From Zeugodacus cucurbitae (taxonomy: Eukaryota > Arthropoda > Insecta > Diptera > Tephritidae), in the NCBI RefSeq assembly GCF_028554725.1, contig NC_071668.1, forward strand, positions 14,925,501-14,989,500: a stretch of DNA of 64,000 bases. Direction: 5' to 3'. Numbering within the stretch: the first letter of the stretch is position 1; the number at the start of each line of letters is the position of its first letter. The translations under genes were made by a program, and so were the position numbers. The notes beneath the pieces are model-generated. The model had not been told where the DNA came from. It saw only the letters and a list, made by a program, of their open reading frames with translations, and did not search any database. Shown here piece by piece: positions 26,727 to 37,521 of the stretch.

Positions 26727-27115
26727 TCATTTAATATTTTGGTCTTCAAAGTTAACGCTAAATAAATATCTGGTGCGATATCGCGAAGTTGATGCAGGAT
26801 TGGTGGGATCCGGAAGTTTCAATTCGATTTCACTCTTTGAAGCGATGGAAATATCTGCGACTTCGGGTTTTACAATCACCCAGCTATATGGAGATTGCCT
26901 TCTGAGATAAATAACGTTGACTGTAAAGACTTCTGAGATTTCTCTAATGTAAAAAAGTTGTATTTCTGTTCTCCAAAATTAACCTTAGCGCAAAGCCCGA
27001 CTTTTAGCTCTTCGTCGTCACTTCATTTAAAATTTGAAAAATAATTATCTTCATGTTTCTCTTCATTAAAAAACCTGTCAGAGATTTTTTCCTGAAACTT
27101 TTATTTTGAAACAGA
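26727..27115 (-). pseudogene. Decayed coding region, downstream half (interrupted by Transib)
   Basis: The minus strand reads as protein-like sequence in segments that change frame. One segment includes VGLCAKVNFGEQKYNFF, then after a shift VKPEVADISIASKSEIELK, ending at TGA 26727-26729. Internal stops (near 27027 and 26885) show decay. The reading direction matches the protein-like segments at 29757-30150, so both flanks of the Transib look like one older open region split by the insertion. I cannot name the family. An LKPYF-type motif on the far side hints at a retroelement pol terminus, in which case this would be a later region of that element (inference). Confidence 0.45.
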
Positions 27116-27120
27116 CGTCG
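27116..27120. repeat. Transib target-site duplication, left copy (CGTCG)
   Basis: CGTCG lies immediately outside the left inverted repeat and recurs exactly at 29752-29756 outside the right one. A GC-rich 5-bp duplication is the established hallmark of Transib insertion. Confidence 0.9.
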
Positions 27121-27156
27121 CACAGTGATCGATTTGAAGTATTTAGGCGGCCAAAA
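27121..27156 (+). repeat. Transib left terminal inverted repeat, RSS-like
   Basis: It starts with CACAGTG, identical to the V(D)J recombination-signal heptamer. Twenty-three bases later (27151) comes CCAAAA, which overlaps the nonamer position of a 23-RSS. The nine bases 27151-27159 match the consensus nonamer ACAAAAACC at 6 positions. The heptamer/23-bp arrangement is an established feature of Transib ends. Confidence 0.9.
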
Positions 27157-27410
27157 GTCAAAATCTTAAATACGTAGTAGGCACAAAATATTGACGTCTA
27201 CGTATAGTAAACACTTCCGCGAATTACCCGTCACCCTTTTTTTCAACAACCATACGTCACCGCTTCCGTGCAGTTAGACGCAATTTGATCGTTGACTTGA
27301 TACGTATTTCTATTTGTGTGCCCAAATTATATCAAATTTCGCAATACGCATGCATGTTTATTTTAAGTTGTGTAGTGAAGTGAAAGTGAAAGTGATTCCC
27401 ATAGCTCAGG

Positions 27411-27717
27411 TAAGCTTCTATTCAATAAAGAATAGTTTTAACTTTTATTTTTAACTTTCGTTATATTTTTCGGTAGTTGAACATACCCTCTTTTTCACAT
27501 AAAAAATGTAATTTTTTTCATTTCAAAGCAATTTTGTAGTGGATCAGGATTCGTCCGGATCATATTTTTTTGTTTATTGAATACGTTACACATTCAGCTT
27601 TTCTATAAAAAAAAACAACAGCCGCAGAATCCCGCTTATTCCTTAAAGACAGCAGTTCAAAGTATTTTGTTAAAAAAATTTAAAAAAACATTTTTTTTAA
27701 TTTTATGTTTTCTTCAG
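27411..27717 (+). other. Probable 5' intron of the Transib transposase gene
   Basis: A good donor (GCTCAG|GTAAGC, 27411) and a strong acceptor (TTTTATGTTTTCTTCAG, ending 27717) bracket a T-rich segment full of stops. Splicing would join the 5' leader to the region where the transposase frame begins. This is inferred from consensus only. Confidence 0.4.
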
Positions 27718-27756
27718 TTATGGAGATCGGGGGTGAAAATAGTGACCCGTAAATGT

Positions 27757-29576
27757 ATGTTTGAGCAAATGCAACTACAAAATTTGGTAAGTATGGATGA
27801 GAAATTAGAGTTTTTAGAAAACCACTTGCTATTGTCTTGCGAAGACACTGTGGAAAGAAAAAAGAGCCTTAAGCGTAAATTTTCCTACATCAAATACGAA
27901 TTTAAACAGAGATGGCTAAAAGCTCATAAAGTTGAAGAAGTTTTTATGAAAAACAACCTGAAGTGGCTGGAAGGCACTTTTGAAATACCAGTGCATTCGC
28001 TTAATCAACCAGGTCGTCCGAGCAAATCATTTTCGGATTCGAGTGAACGAAGCAAGAGAAGAAAAACTGAGGGAATTCGATCAAATGTTGATGATGAAAT
28101 GATTATACATGCCGCACAAGTCATATTGCAAACGAAGGGAAAAAGAAGTGCCTCAAAAGTGCTCAAAGATATACGAAATTCACCAACAAAACAAGAATGC
28201 TACCCACCAAAGACGGCATTGCGAGTAACGGCTACCTGCGCAGAAATTAGTTTACAATGCCTAATGGATCATACTATTCAACGATTATCAATCTACCTGG
28301 AAGAAGTGTTATCAACCCTTAACGAAATTGAAAGAAGGCATTAACGGTCATTTATAAATGGGGGTGTGACGGGTCACAACAAGCACGGTACAAACAAAAA
28401 TTCTCGGAAGACGCCGAATCCGATGCTAGTATATTTTTGAGTTCTTTTGTCCCACTTCAAATTATTTGTGGTAAAGAAAACAATAAAGTGTTTTGGCAAA
28501 ACCCAACACCATCATCACCACGATTTTGCCGCCCCATCAGATTTCGGTATGTGAAAGAAACTACAGATGTAACAAAAGAGGAAATAAGTTATGTGCAAAA
28601 TGAAATTAAGAACCTCACTCCTACAAAAGTAAATGTTGATGGAAAAGAATTTTCTTATAATCACATTTTAAAAATGACCATGATTGATGGCAAAGTTTGC
28701 AATGCTGTAACCAACACGACCTCAACTAGCCGATGCTATATATGTGGGGCCACTTCCAAAGATTTCAATAATTTAACCAAAAAGAACGAGATAAGTCCCG
28801 ATGCTCTTGAGTTTGGCATTTCGGTATTGCACGCAAAAATACGTATTTTTGAAAGCATTCTGCACTTGGCATATAAATTGCCCGTGAAGAAATATGGAAA
28901 GAAAAGGACTGAGGAAGAGAAAGCATTAGAAGAAGAAAGGAAAAAAGAAATCCAAGAAAGATTCCGCTTAGAAACTGGGCTGTTGGTGGACATGCCTAAA
29001 GCCAATTTTGGTAATACCAATGATGGCAATACGAGTAGGAGATTTTTTGAAAACACAGAATTAGCGGCGGACATAACAGGCATTAACCATGAATTAATAC
29101 ACAAATTTAAAATCTTATTAGAGGCGATTTCAAGTGGACACAACATAAATACAACAAAATTCGAAGAATACGCCTTCAACACCGCGCAAATGTATGTGGA
29201 ATTATACGGATGGCATCCCATGACTCCAACAATGCATAAATTACTATTACATGGGGCGACCATCATAGATAATGCACTGTTGCCAATCGGCCAATTGTCG
29301 GAGGAGGCTGCAGAAGCGCGAAATAAACATTTTCGGTCATGCAGACAGAATTTTTCAAGAAAATTTTCAAGGGAAGAATGCAACCGTGATATTTATCAAA
29401 GATTGCTTCTTACTTCAGATCCACTCGTAAGTAGTGAAAGATCGTTAAAGAAAACTTCACACAACATTTTTTCCAGTGAAGTTATAGAACTATTAGAACC
29501 TGTCGAGCCCCACAGACAATCAAGTATTGAGCACGAAGAAGTCGAGATAGAAACATCTTTTAATAACACAATTTAA
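27757..29576 (+). pseudogene. Transib transposase (RAG1 core-related), one frameshift
   Basis: DDE-type recombinase related to the RAG1 core. The N-terminal part is in frame 1 (possible starts at 27757, 27769 or 27793; the last reads MDEKLEFLENHLLL) and is basic, with the stretch RPSKSFSDSSERSKRRK. It stops at 28344. The rest is in frame 3 from about 28332 to 29576. The frames meet near 28326-28334, so one base has been lost or two gained. The catalytic triad is present: Asp in WGCDGS (28368-28370), Asp in TMIDGK (28686-28688) and Glu in SEEAAEARNK (29313-29315). The zinc ligands are also present: CYIC shortly after the second Asp, and HKLLLH before the Glu. Their order and spacing match RAG1. 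The product is shorter than usual for the family. An internal gap near 28190 (between KDIRNSPTK and QECYPP) is suspected from memory of relatives. Confidence 0.9.
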
Positions 29577-29715
29577 TGCATTTTTATTTATTTATGATTT
29601 ATGAGAATAAAATGTGTTTTTATTATAAAATATATGTTTTTCTTATTTATTTTTTAAAATAAATAGACAGTTTTTTAAAAAACAGTCTGTCAAAGCCATT
29701 AACGTCCAGAAATAG

Positions 29716-29751
29716 TTTTGGCCGCCTAAATATTTCAAATCGACCACTGTG
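29716..29751 (-). repeat. Transib right terminal inverted repeat, RSS-like
   Basis: Read inwards it begins CACAGTG and is the inverse of the left repeat, with 34 of 36 positions identical. The same CCAAAA block sits 23 bp after the heptamer. The target duplication CGTCG follows at 29752-29756. Confidence 0.9.
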
Positions 29752-29756
29752 CGTCG

Positions 29757-30150
29757 TGGACGATTTTCTTTTTTCGTAACTTTTGCTATTTGTGGTGGTT
29801 TTCCTGCTGAATTCGTAAGTATTCGTCAAGTTCCAAGTATGTTTGATGCTTTTCTTGGACAGAAATGGGGTATTGGTTAACAAAACTTGGTCTGAAGTCT
29901 GTTTTCATATTGCCCACTTAATGATGCGGTTGGTATTGTGTCAGTGACATCCTGAACGTATTGAACCTCAAGAAAAGCATCATTAAACTTAAACTGTTAA
30001 AACTTTTTGAATTTGTTTGAGGTTATAGGTATTTTCCTTGTTGTTAGAGATTTGGTAGTTCATGACCGTTTCGAAATATGGCTTCAGATGATAAATATTT
30101 AATACCTTTGAAACTCTTTATATTTACACAATTTTTTCGGTCGAACAGCT
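29757..30150 (-). pseudogene. Decayed coding region, upstream half (interrupted by Transib)
   Basis: On the minus strand, protein-like segments follow each other with frame shifts and stops. The first, near 30107-30064, reads VLNIYHLKPYFETVMNYQ. A second, about 29985-29890, contains FNDAFLEVQYVQDVTD. A third contains YPISVQEKHQTYLELDEYL and reaches the Transib edge. The LKPYF motif resembles the C-terminal end of LTR-retroelement integrases, where a chromodomain-like or GPY/F-type tail often reads '..RLKPYF' (family knowledge). That makes an old LTR-retroelement or endogenous-virus-like copy the leading guess. The downstream segments are not recognised. Confidence 0.4.
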
Positions 30151-32085
30151 TTCTCCATTACACGCTTCTTGAAAAGTCTTCACAATTTTTTCTTTTATTA
30201 TAAAAATGCTATTACTGAAAGAGCTTAAGGATATATGTACCATACAATTTTTGAGAACTAGAAAACTGAACAAAAGCTTTGATAAAATGTAATTCTTTTT
30301 TTCCAGTATATAGTATATTTGGATCTAGCATATTTATTTTGTCCCTTAAGTTAGATTGAAGTAGTGTTTGTTTATAAGCTTATTCTGAATTGAACCGATA
30401 CCACCTTGATAAGAACTGTGCAATACCGCTTCCTAAGTTTTCGATTCCAAAAAACATACATTGTTTTTTTTTCAAATAATGCTAAACATTCATAGGTAAC
30501 AAAAATCTTCGATTTCTATCATATACACAAAAATTTACTATATGAATTCAACAAGGCTTCAATAGATTTTATTTCATTTTTATACTATATTTTATTATTT
30601 TTTAATAATTTTAATATTAAATAATATATTTTTTTTCAATATATAGGGAAAAATATAGGCGAATATAAGCTAACTCATGTTAAGCTTATGTACATCATTA
30701 ATAGAATATACTAATTCCCTCTATCTTATGCAATTTTAAAATCCTTACATATCCTTCCTTATTGAATATTTGGTAAATCATTCCAGTAAATAAAACAAGA
30801 AATTTATTAAACCAATTATCGGAAGAAACAGCGATATCTTTATTTGCATCTAAATCAGTGAGTATCTTGAATATACATACATACATCTGTATAAAAATAC
30901 ATTTTCATTATTTATTCGCTGACTCGCAAATACATCTTTTCTAACATATTTGTTTGTGTGTGTATTCCTCCAAAATTTTTCCAATTTATCGACATTGTGC
31001 GATTTGTTAATGTTGCGTCGCCAGCGTCAGCCGTCGAAGAATCTCATTATTAACAGCAATAAATTTAAATATGCCAAACAAATTTTAAATGATTTGAAGC
31101 GAAATTCCATGCAAAAGGAGCGTGTTGCAAGAAACGATACTAAAGATACTGCTAAAGAGGGGACAAACATACGAAATTGAAAATTATCGACGATTTTATG
31201 AGTAGAAAAATATGTTAATTGTCGCATTGAAAAATTGCCCAAAGCAGATGTGCACTCATACATATACACAAACATACATGCATATGTAAAAGTATGTAGC
31301 CCGGGGTTGATCACTGATCTTCAGCGTCCCTTTGCATACACTCTCGTTACCTAATAATTGTCAATTATGCAATATTACACACACTCGGCGCGGAGACCAA
31401 TAACTTTTGCGAAAATGTGCGAAATGGTGTACAACAACAAAGGTCAAGTACCGTTTGTAAATAGCCGTCGAGCCTTTGCTGACCTCTTCAATGATATTTT
31501 GACTAAATTTGTCAGCGATCGACGGTAATCAGTTGGGTTACTATGGCAATAGATAAATCTAATGCAAATAGGGTCATCTGAATAATAAATTGCTGTGTAA
31601 ATTTCCATATATGTGTGTATATTTGAGCCTGCAACCCTCGAAGAATTTATGCTATCAATGAAATCATGCATGCAAATGTTGTGAGGAGGTGGGGTAGCGG
31701 CGAAAATGTAATCGTTAATAAATTATCGGCGCACAGGATGACAAACTTGTTCAAATTTATGTGTAGATATTTTCATATGATTCGATTGATTGTATTTAAT
31801 GTTTCTGTGTGTAAGTGCATATAAATTATGTTGTTAATGTCATGCTTTGTTATTGCCTTTCACTGGAAAGCGTGCCATACTTGTATTATAAATTATTACA
31901 GATTTTACGCCTCTTTCTCGCATTCGCTTTGGTGATTGTGCATTGGGTATTTTTGGTGATTTTTATTATTATTTATAGATTTATTTCTTATAAAGAGTGC
32001 AATTTGATGTTGTATATAATTTTTATTAAATGAGAGCATTACATCATCATTCCATCCTCTGCGGTATTCGCCGTTGCCAATGTTT
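30151..32085. other. AT-rich non-coding spacer
   Basis: No gene. It has poly-T/TA-rich stretches at 30455-30640 and CATA-type repeats near 30875 and 31255-31285. Small frames at 30698-32033 lack domains. Confidence 0.5.
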
Positions 32086-32091
32086 AAGGGA

Positions 32092-32510
32092 TCCTAAATC
32101 TTCCGCAAAACCTTTCCCTCGAAAACTCCTAGTGCCCCCTCATCGGATCCATACTTCTGCTCCTTAAAGTAGGACGGGAACGATGAGGGACTTGTAGAGT
32201 TTGCGCTGACTGTTTGGAGATATTTCGTCCTGTCCTCGTTTACCATCAGATTCATGCGCTTCGCTTCCTTATCCAGTCTGGCGGGGTGTTGTTCCAATGA
32301 TATCATCATCATCGGCGTACGGCAGCAGCTGTACACTCTTATAGAAGATTGTACCTCCTCTATATAGCTCTGCAGTTCGTATTATTTTCTCCAGCATCAG
32401 GTTAAAGAAGTCACACGGTAGCGAGTCACCTTGTCTGAAACCTCGTTTGGTATCGAACGGCTCGGAGAGGTCCTTCCCGATCCCGACGAAGCTTTTGGTG
32501 TTGCTATAAT
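32092..32510 (-). pseudogene. Non-LTR retrotransposon reverse-transcriptase fragment (RTE/CR1-like)
   Basis: Minus-strand reading gives, in order, KSFVGIGKDLSEPFDTKRG, FRQGDSLPCDFFNLMLEKI and then LLPYADDDDIIG, the YADD catalytic box of reverse transcriptase. A frameshift near 32285 follows, then ARLDKEAKRMNLMVNEDRT and, after an apparent internal deletion, ALGVFEGKVLRKI. These are motifs of the palm and thumb of a LINE reverse transcriptase. The order with missing segments shows a doubly deleted dead copy. The endonuclease and the C-terminus are absent here. The C-terminal fragment at 15793-16071 may derive from the same family. Confidence 0.75.
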
Positions 32511-32761
32511 ATTATATCTATTATACCAGTTAATATTCGTATAATTTAAAGTTGTGCAGTCTAGGAAGTCGTACCATACCTATTCTTAAAAGAATAATGG
32601 ACTATAATTCAAAGGACGAGTACTGATGACCAATAAACATTGGATTCCTACTGGCACAGTGCCACTCACACTGTCTGAGCTGGCTGAGAGTATCAATTGG
32701 AAGAAAGAAGTTGAGAGCATTGTCTACATGAGGCATTAGTATTAATAAAATAAATATATAT

Positions 32762-33445
32762 TAGGTCAACAACTTTGCTTCAGCCGTTTTTGAAAGTGTT
32801 ATTCAAAATATTGGCCATCGCTAGCTACTACTTTGGCCATCTTTCTGGCAGCATGCATATTCCGTTACGAAAGAACTCCTCATCTTTCGTGTCGATCCAA
32901 GTATCAATCCAGTTTTTGACTTCTTCATAAGAACTGAAGTGCTCGTTAACTAGACCGAGTGCCATCGATCGGAACAAGTGGTAGTCAAATGGAGCAACGT
33001 CTGGAGATGGTGGGTGGGTGGTGTAAGATCTCCCATTTCAACGTCTCCAAATATTTTTTGACCACCTTTGCGACGTGAGGCCGAGTATTGTTATACTGGA
33101 GAATGACTTTATCGTGTCTTTTCTCGTACTGTGGCCGTTTTTCTTTTAGTGCTCGGCTCAAACGCATCAATTGCGTTCGGTATCGATCTCTTGGTCGATC
33201 TTGGTCGAGTAATGCTTCCAATTCAGCATCTTCGAAAATCTTCTCTCTTCCACCACCATGCCGGTCTTCGACTACATAATCACCATTCTTAAAACGTTGA
33301 AACCATTCGCGACATGTTCATTCACTTATGGCAGCCCACCGTACGTATCCGACAGCATTCGTATGAAGCTTGGGTTAGTTCGGTCTTTGAAGGAAAAACA
33401 GGTTCAACACGTACACCAATTGCTGAGTCATTACTAAAAATAAAT
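32762..33445 (-). mobile_element. Decayed DD34D mariner (mellifera/mauritiana-like) remnant
   Basis: Transposase pieces on the minus strand are in the correct order: a helix-turn-helix part with TCREWFQRFKNGDYVVED and FEDAELEALLDQD, then a gap, then RALKEKRPQYEKRHDKVIL, QYNNTRPHVAKVVKKYLET, PDVAPFDYHLFRSMALGL and LPERWPK near 32835. The gap removes the end of the DNA-binding domain and the first catalytic Asp. The second catalytic Asp is changed to Asn (YNNTRPH instead of HDNARPH). There are stops and frameshifts (e.g. ISE*TCRE). A possible left TIR starts at 32762 (TTAGGTCAACAACTTTGC) after TA. I could not find the partner TIR, so the right edge is approximate. Confidence 0.8.
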
Positions 33446-34440
33446 CCTGATTTTACATGAAATCTCATAAGCAATGAAAAAATACAACAACTGTTAAAAA
33501 TTTCACCAAAATCCAACTCATTCACACAAAATTGACAATTTAATCAAGTCATAATTATCAAATCTCCAACAATAGCGTCACATAAATGAGACATCAGTAG
33601 TATTGGATACGGCAGGAAAGGGAAGAATCAACGCTATAAATGGCAGAACAATAGTGGAAATCAAAAAGAATATGCACGTACATATGAGGGGGTGCGCGTG
33701 CCATAAGGCAGCCAAAATCAGAACGGACACAGACTATTAGGACAATAGTAGAAACAATAAAACAACAAAAAAGGAAATTTACTAGCAACTATAAAATAGA
33801 CAAAAGCAGAGTAAGCAAGAATCGTTTACAAAAACAATTACAATAATACAATAACAATATAAAGATTACAACAATAATAAAAAATTACAACAACAACACC
33901 GGTCAAAACGCCAACATAAACGAACAAAAGGTGTAAAGTACTAGTTAGTAACACCTTTACACAAAATCCACAAATCACAAAAATCGAACAACAACAACAA
34001 AACAATACATATGTACAAACATATACAGAGGCACACTTCGATTGTTGCTGTGGCACGCATTAATCCCTTCACAGGAGACGACGGAGTGAGTGGATGTGGC
34101 ACATGCAACGAGTTGATATTTTGCACCGAAAATAGTTTTTGTATGACTTAGTGTTGTTGTTGTTGTTATTGATTTTAGGCCTCCAATTGGCAACGCTTGA
34201 CCACCGCATGCTGCCACGCTTGGCAATTGTGACCATTACAAATTGTTGTGGGCGTTAAAAATCCGCTTACGATCACAGCACTCGATCCGTTTTGCACGAG
34301 CACACACACAAGCAGAGAACTAACACCAAACAATTTCGGGAGTTTCTGAATTGCCTCTAAGTGTTGAATTGAAGGGATTTTTTTTTATTTTTTTTTTCAC
34401 TTTCGATTGAGCATAGCGCCCTTTTTAATTTCTCCTTGAT
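33446..34440. other. CAA/CAACAA-rich spacer
   Basis: CAACAAC and AATAACAA repeats dominate 33730-34015, with TTG repeats at 34150-34170. Overlapping minus-strand frames here are built from GTT/TTG codons. 34030-34260 is GC-richer and open in two minus-strand frames, without recognisable motifs or a clear splice pair. Confidence 0.4.
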
Positions 34441-34442
34441 TT

Positions 34443-34719
34443 TCAGCTATTGTTTTGCTGGCCGATTGATGTCCATATGTATGTATGCAGTGCATAGACA
34501 CCGCTATTGTTGGAAGCAGCGCTTCCGTTATTGGCGCTGCAATTCATTGGATTTGTATGACCGGCCGAACCAGCACAATTGAACGGTCAGTGGTCGCTCA
34601 CAAATCGGTGTATGCGCGCTCTTCGTGTCGCCAAAATCCTTGATTGAGGAGTCAGTCATCAGCGCAGAAGTGTAGGGGGCGCCACTGATTGTGGCGGCTG
34701 CATTATACGGATTACAGTT
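34443..34719 (-). CDS. Candidate coding patch on minus strand, two overlapping frames
   Basis: A GC-rich island has exon-like composition on the minus strand. Frame one is open for 63 codons (34719 to the stop at 34528) and includes ISGAPYTSALMTDSSIKDFG; an ATG lies inside (MTDSSIKDFGDTK). Frame two is open for 47 codons (34586 to 34443) and includes AGSAGHTNPMNCSANNGSA, a Ser/Asn/Ala-rich composition common in fly regulatory proteins. The two would join only by a frame change near 34586, so this may be a real exon with a frameshift, an old pseudogene, or chance. Splice sites are weak (a possible acceptor AATGCAG at about 34700). No domain is recognised. Confidence 0.25.
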
Positions 34720-35274
34720 TTATAATGTGAAAATTAGTGCATTTGCGAACAGCTGAAGCGTTTACCGTAGCCGACAGCTCAAAGGCTGTTAATTGCAAGC
34801 GCATGCGGAGGGGTGTTGAAAAATTAAGCGAACTTTGATTGAGAACGACTTTGGTGTATTGATTGGTTTAGAAGATGAATGTCCAGTTTTTATTTCTTGG
34901 AAGTAAATAATTAACGCGTTCACGCATAATTTTGTGTGGCAGTAGAACTCTTCTTCATAGATGAGTTGAAGTCTCAATGGGTCTAATGATGGCTTATGTG
35001 CTGCCGTTGAGGTATGATATTTAAATCTAAGATAATATATTTAAAGATATTGAAGATAAGTTAGTCATCCATTTTTCCCTCCTTTTCGAATGGCCACAAC
35101 GCAATCTTGATCTCGTTATATAACCAGAAACGATTCTTTTCTTTGGAATCCGAATGAGTTTCTGCTTTTTTTATCCTGAGAGTCGATGGAAAATGGATCC
35201 ACTGGTATACACTAGAGACCAAGGGACAGCCATAGGACTTCACGGCACGGCAACCCTGCATTCAAGTGCTGGAT
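34720..35274. other. Spacer
   Basis: Nothing supportable is seen. Small minus-strand frames at 34789-34977 and 35061-35261 lack motifs. Confidence 0.35.
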
Positions 35275-35530
35275 CTTCGGAACTCGCAGGAATTTAGCAA
35301 ACGCTGGTCAACAAACTATACTCGCATGACTCAGACATCATTCTGGCCCTGAGTGGAACATAAGAGGTCTAGTTTTCAATTTCCTCTTAAAAATGCCACA
35401 ATGGTAAGAGTTCTTACTTCACTAAAAATCCTTATCGGACACAATTTGCCAAAATTTAATGAAGGAACGGATGGAAGGACGAGGAGGTAACACTCAATGC
35501 CAGCCCCTTTGGTAACAATAACTACGGCGT
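35275..35530 (+). pseudogene. Possible LINE C-terminal remnant (R1/LOA-like)
   Basis: The plus-strand frame from about 35301 reads RWSTNYTRMTQTSFWP, then a stop, then FPLKNATMVRVLTSLKILIG followed by HNLPK. The order 'RW...C/T...WP' followed by a '(I/V)LTGH'-like motif is the pattern of the region after RNase H in R1/LOA-type LINEs. Identity is low and the frame is broken, so this is only a likely fossil. Confidence 0.3.
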
Positions 35531-37517
35531 ACACAATGACTGAATCGACACAACTTAGATATTCATCCTCAACAAAGCGCTATATTGGCCTTTGAGAGTC
35601 TTTGAGTTCCAGTTGTCCCATAGGGATCCTTCGTGACCCTTGAATCAGACCTATAACCTAATATTATTAACCATCATATCATGTATAAGTATATAGTTCG
35701 GAGAATTACAAACGATTTTAATCGACTCGAACTTCAATATAAACTCAAGAAACGTTATTAGAAGGGTTAAGGAACACTTTGAAAAGAATGAGAGAAAATT
35801 AATGTCAATAGTCTCAAAATAATCTAGCTATCTCACATAAAAGCGTTGTTAAAAAAAGCTCTGAACAAGCTTTCGGAAAGTTCTTAAGCACTTTAAAAGC
35901 TTGTTCGATCTATAAAAAATCTTCAGATAATATTACTACATAGCTAGGTGAAGCTAGATATCAGGATAACAGTATTGAGGTCACCACTTTTCGTAAACAA
36001 AAATTTTATTCCCACAATTGCTGAACTTCAAAGCTTTATGATAACAACTGTAAATTATTTTCCAAATCACATACGAGTGTTAAGTGTTAAATTAAATATT
36101 GCTGCTCTAATAAAATAAACATTAAAAATGCGCATCAAATGTCATTAACTTTACCATAATGAACCGTTAAAGATGCACACGATTACGAGCTTACCGAAAA
36201 AAAGCTATTCCCAAGATCAAGTGATCAAAAAAAAAGCTGAAATAACCAAAATTCCTCTACATAGAGACCAAATAGATTAAAATATATATGTATGTGAGTA
36301 TCAAGTTGTATTCGTCACGCGCTTGCGGTAATTTTTCTTAACGGCTAATTGTTTAATTTATATGCCAATGCTATGACAATGTAGACACGACGACTGTACT
36401 GGAGTGAATAGGCGAACGGCCAGACGGACGGTCGGGTCATATTGCACGTTCTTATCGCGCGTCGAGCGTGCATTTTGAACCCGTTGGTCAGCGTAGCCAC
36501 TGAGAAGTAAAGCGACATATTTAAAGTAAATTTGAAACATTAAAAGTCAACTCTTCGTTTGATGTGTGTGAATAATATGTACGGAGCATTTGCTTTGGCG
36601 CGTTCACACATAATAAATTCCCTAAAAAACTAACTTCAAATTTAATTATATGCCAAAGACAATTACAAAGCAATAATTATAAGACGTGATTGATGGCAAA
36701 TGGCTTACAAGGCATACAAACTTACATAAATACATACAAACATACCCACATCTATATAATATATATATCACCGTCTTTCATTAAAAAAAAATAAATAAAC
36801 TGTTAAATAAGTTGATATCTATACATATTAATAGTTGCTTTACTTCGCTTTTGTTTTTGTTGTTATGCGCTTTCGTTAATCACGTCGTGCCTGGCATGTC
36901 AAGTCGCCGTAAGGGCAAAACCATGAGAAAATTATGCGCTTTCAAGCGAAGCATAGCGAACGGAAGAGAAATGCTGTGAAATTAAATATATGTGCATTTA
37001 AATATTTCTACTTTTTGGGGGCAATTTATAAAATGAATAAAATAAAATTACATTTTTTAACTTCAATTATGCGCTGCACGCGGTTAAAGTGCAGGCGAGC
37101 GCTGATGGAGTAAATTGGAGTGAAGGTAATAGTAAAAGAAGTGGACTTTGGTGCAATATTAGTTAGCAAGATAAGCAAGGAAAATATTTCTCGAGAGATT
37201 TTAGACCTATTAAGCTCTACCTCGTTAGAAAGTTCGACTAGGGCACTTGGTTGTCGTAGATCTTTTGAAGCATCGTTCTAATCCCGACAAGTTTCATAAT
37301 AACTTTACACGAAACACCGTGTGATCCGAACCTGTAATATCTGAATAGAGCTCCTCTCCATTCTCTCAACTTCCTATTCAAAATGAGTGCCACAACAAAT
37401 TAATGATTTTTTCTTGCTAAAGGTGTCTATCAAACAATATTTAAATATAAACAGGCTTAGTTCCAATATATTATAATTTACTTCGCAAATATATGTACCG
37501 TACGTTCCTAAATACTT
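35531..37517. other. AT-rich non-coding spacer
   Basis: No supportable gene. GC-richer 36370-36500 gives a 60-codon minus-strand ATG frame (MFQIYFKYVALLLSGYADQR) without homologous motifs. CATA microsatellite lies at 36715-36770. Confidence 0.45.
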
Positions 37518-37521
37518 TTAA

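Larger units (their letters stand above)
27121..29751 (+). mobile_element. Transib DNA transposon, near full length (2631 bp)
   Basis: Three independent signals agree. First, exact 5-bp CGTCG duplications lie at 27116-27120 and 29752-29756. Second, 36-bp terminal inverted repeats differ at only two positions (8 and 19). Third, the interior encodes a RAG1-related transposase on the plus strand with all catalytic residues. The layout is TIR, 5' untranslated region with a probable intron, transposase in two frames, short 3' region and TIR. Exact TSDs and highly similar TIRs suggest a fairly recent insertion, yet the reading frame is broken by a frameshift near 28330, so this copy is probably not autonomous. 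It interrupts an older decayed coding region on the minus strand. Confidence 0.93.

Noticed and set aside
28736..29383. 215-codon minus-strand frame inside the Transib
   Set aside because: Antisense shadow of the transposase, which has clear motifs on the plus strand.
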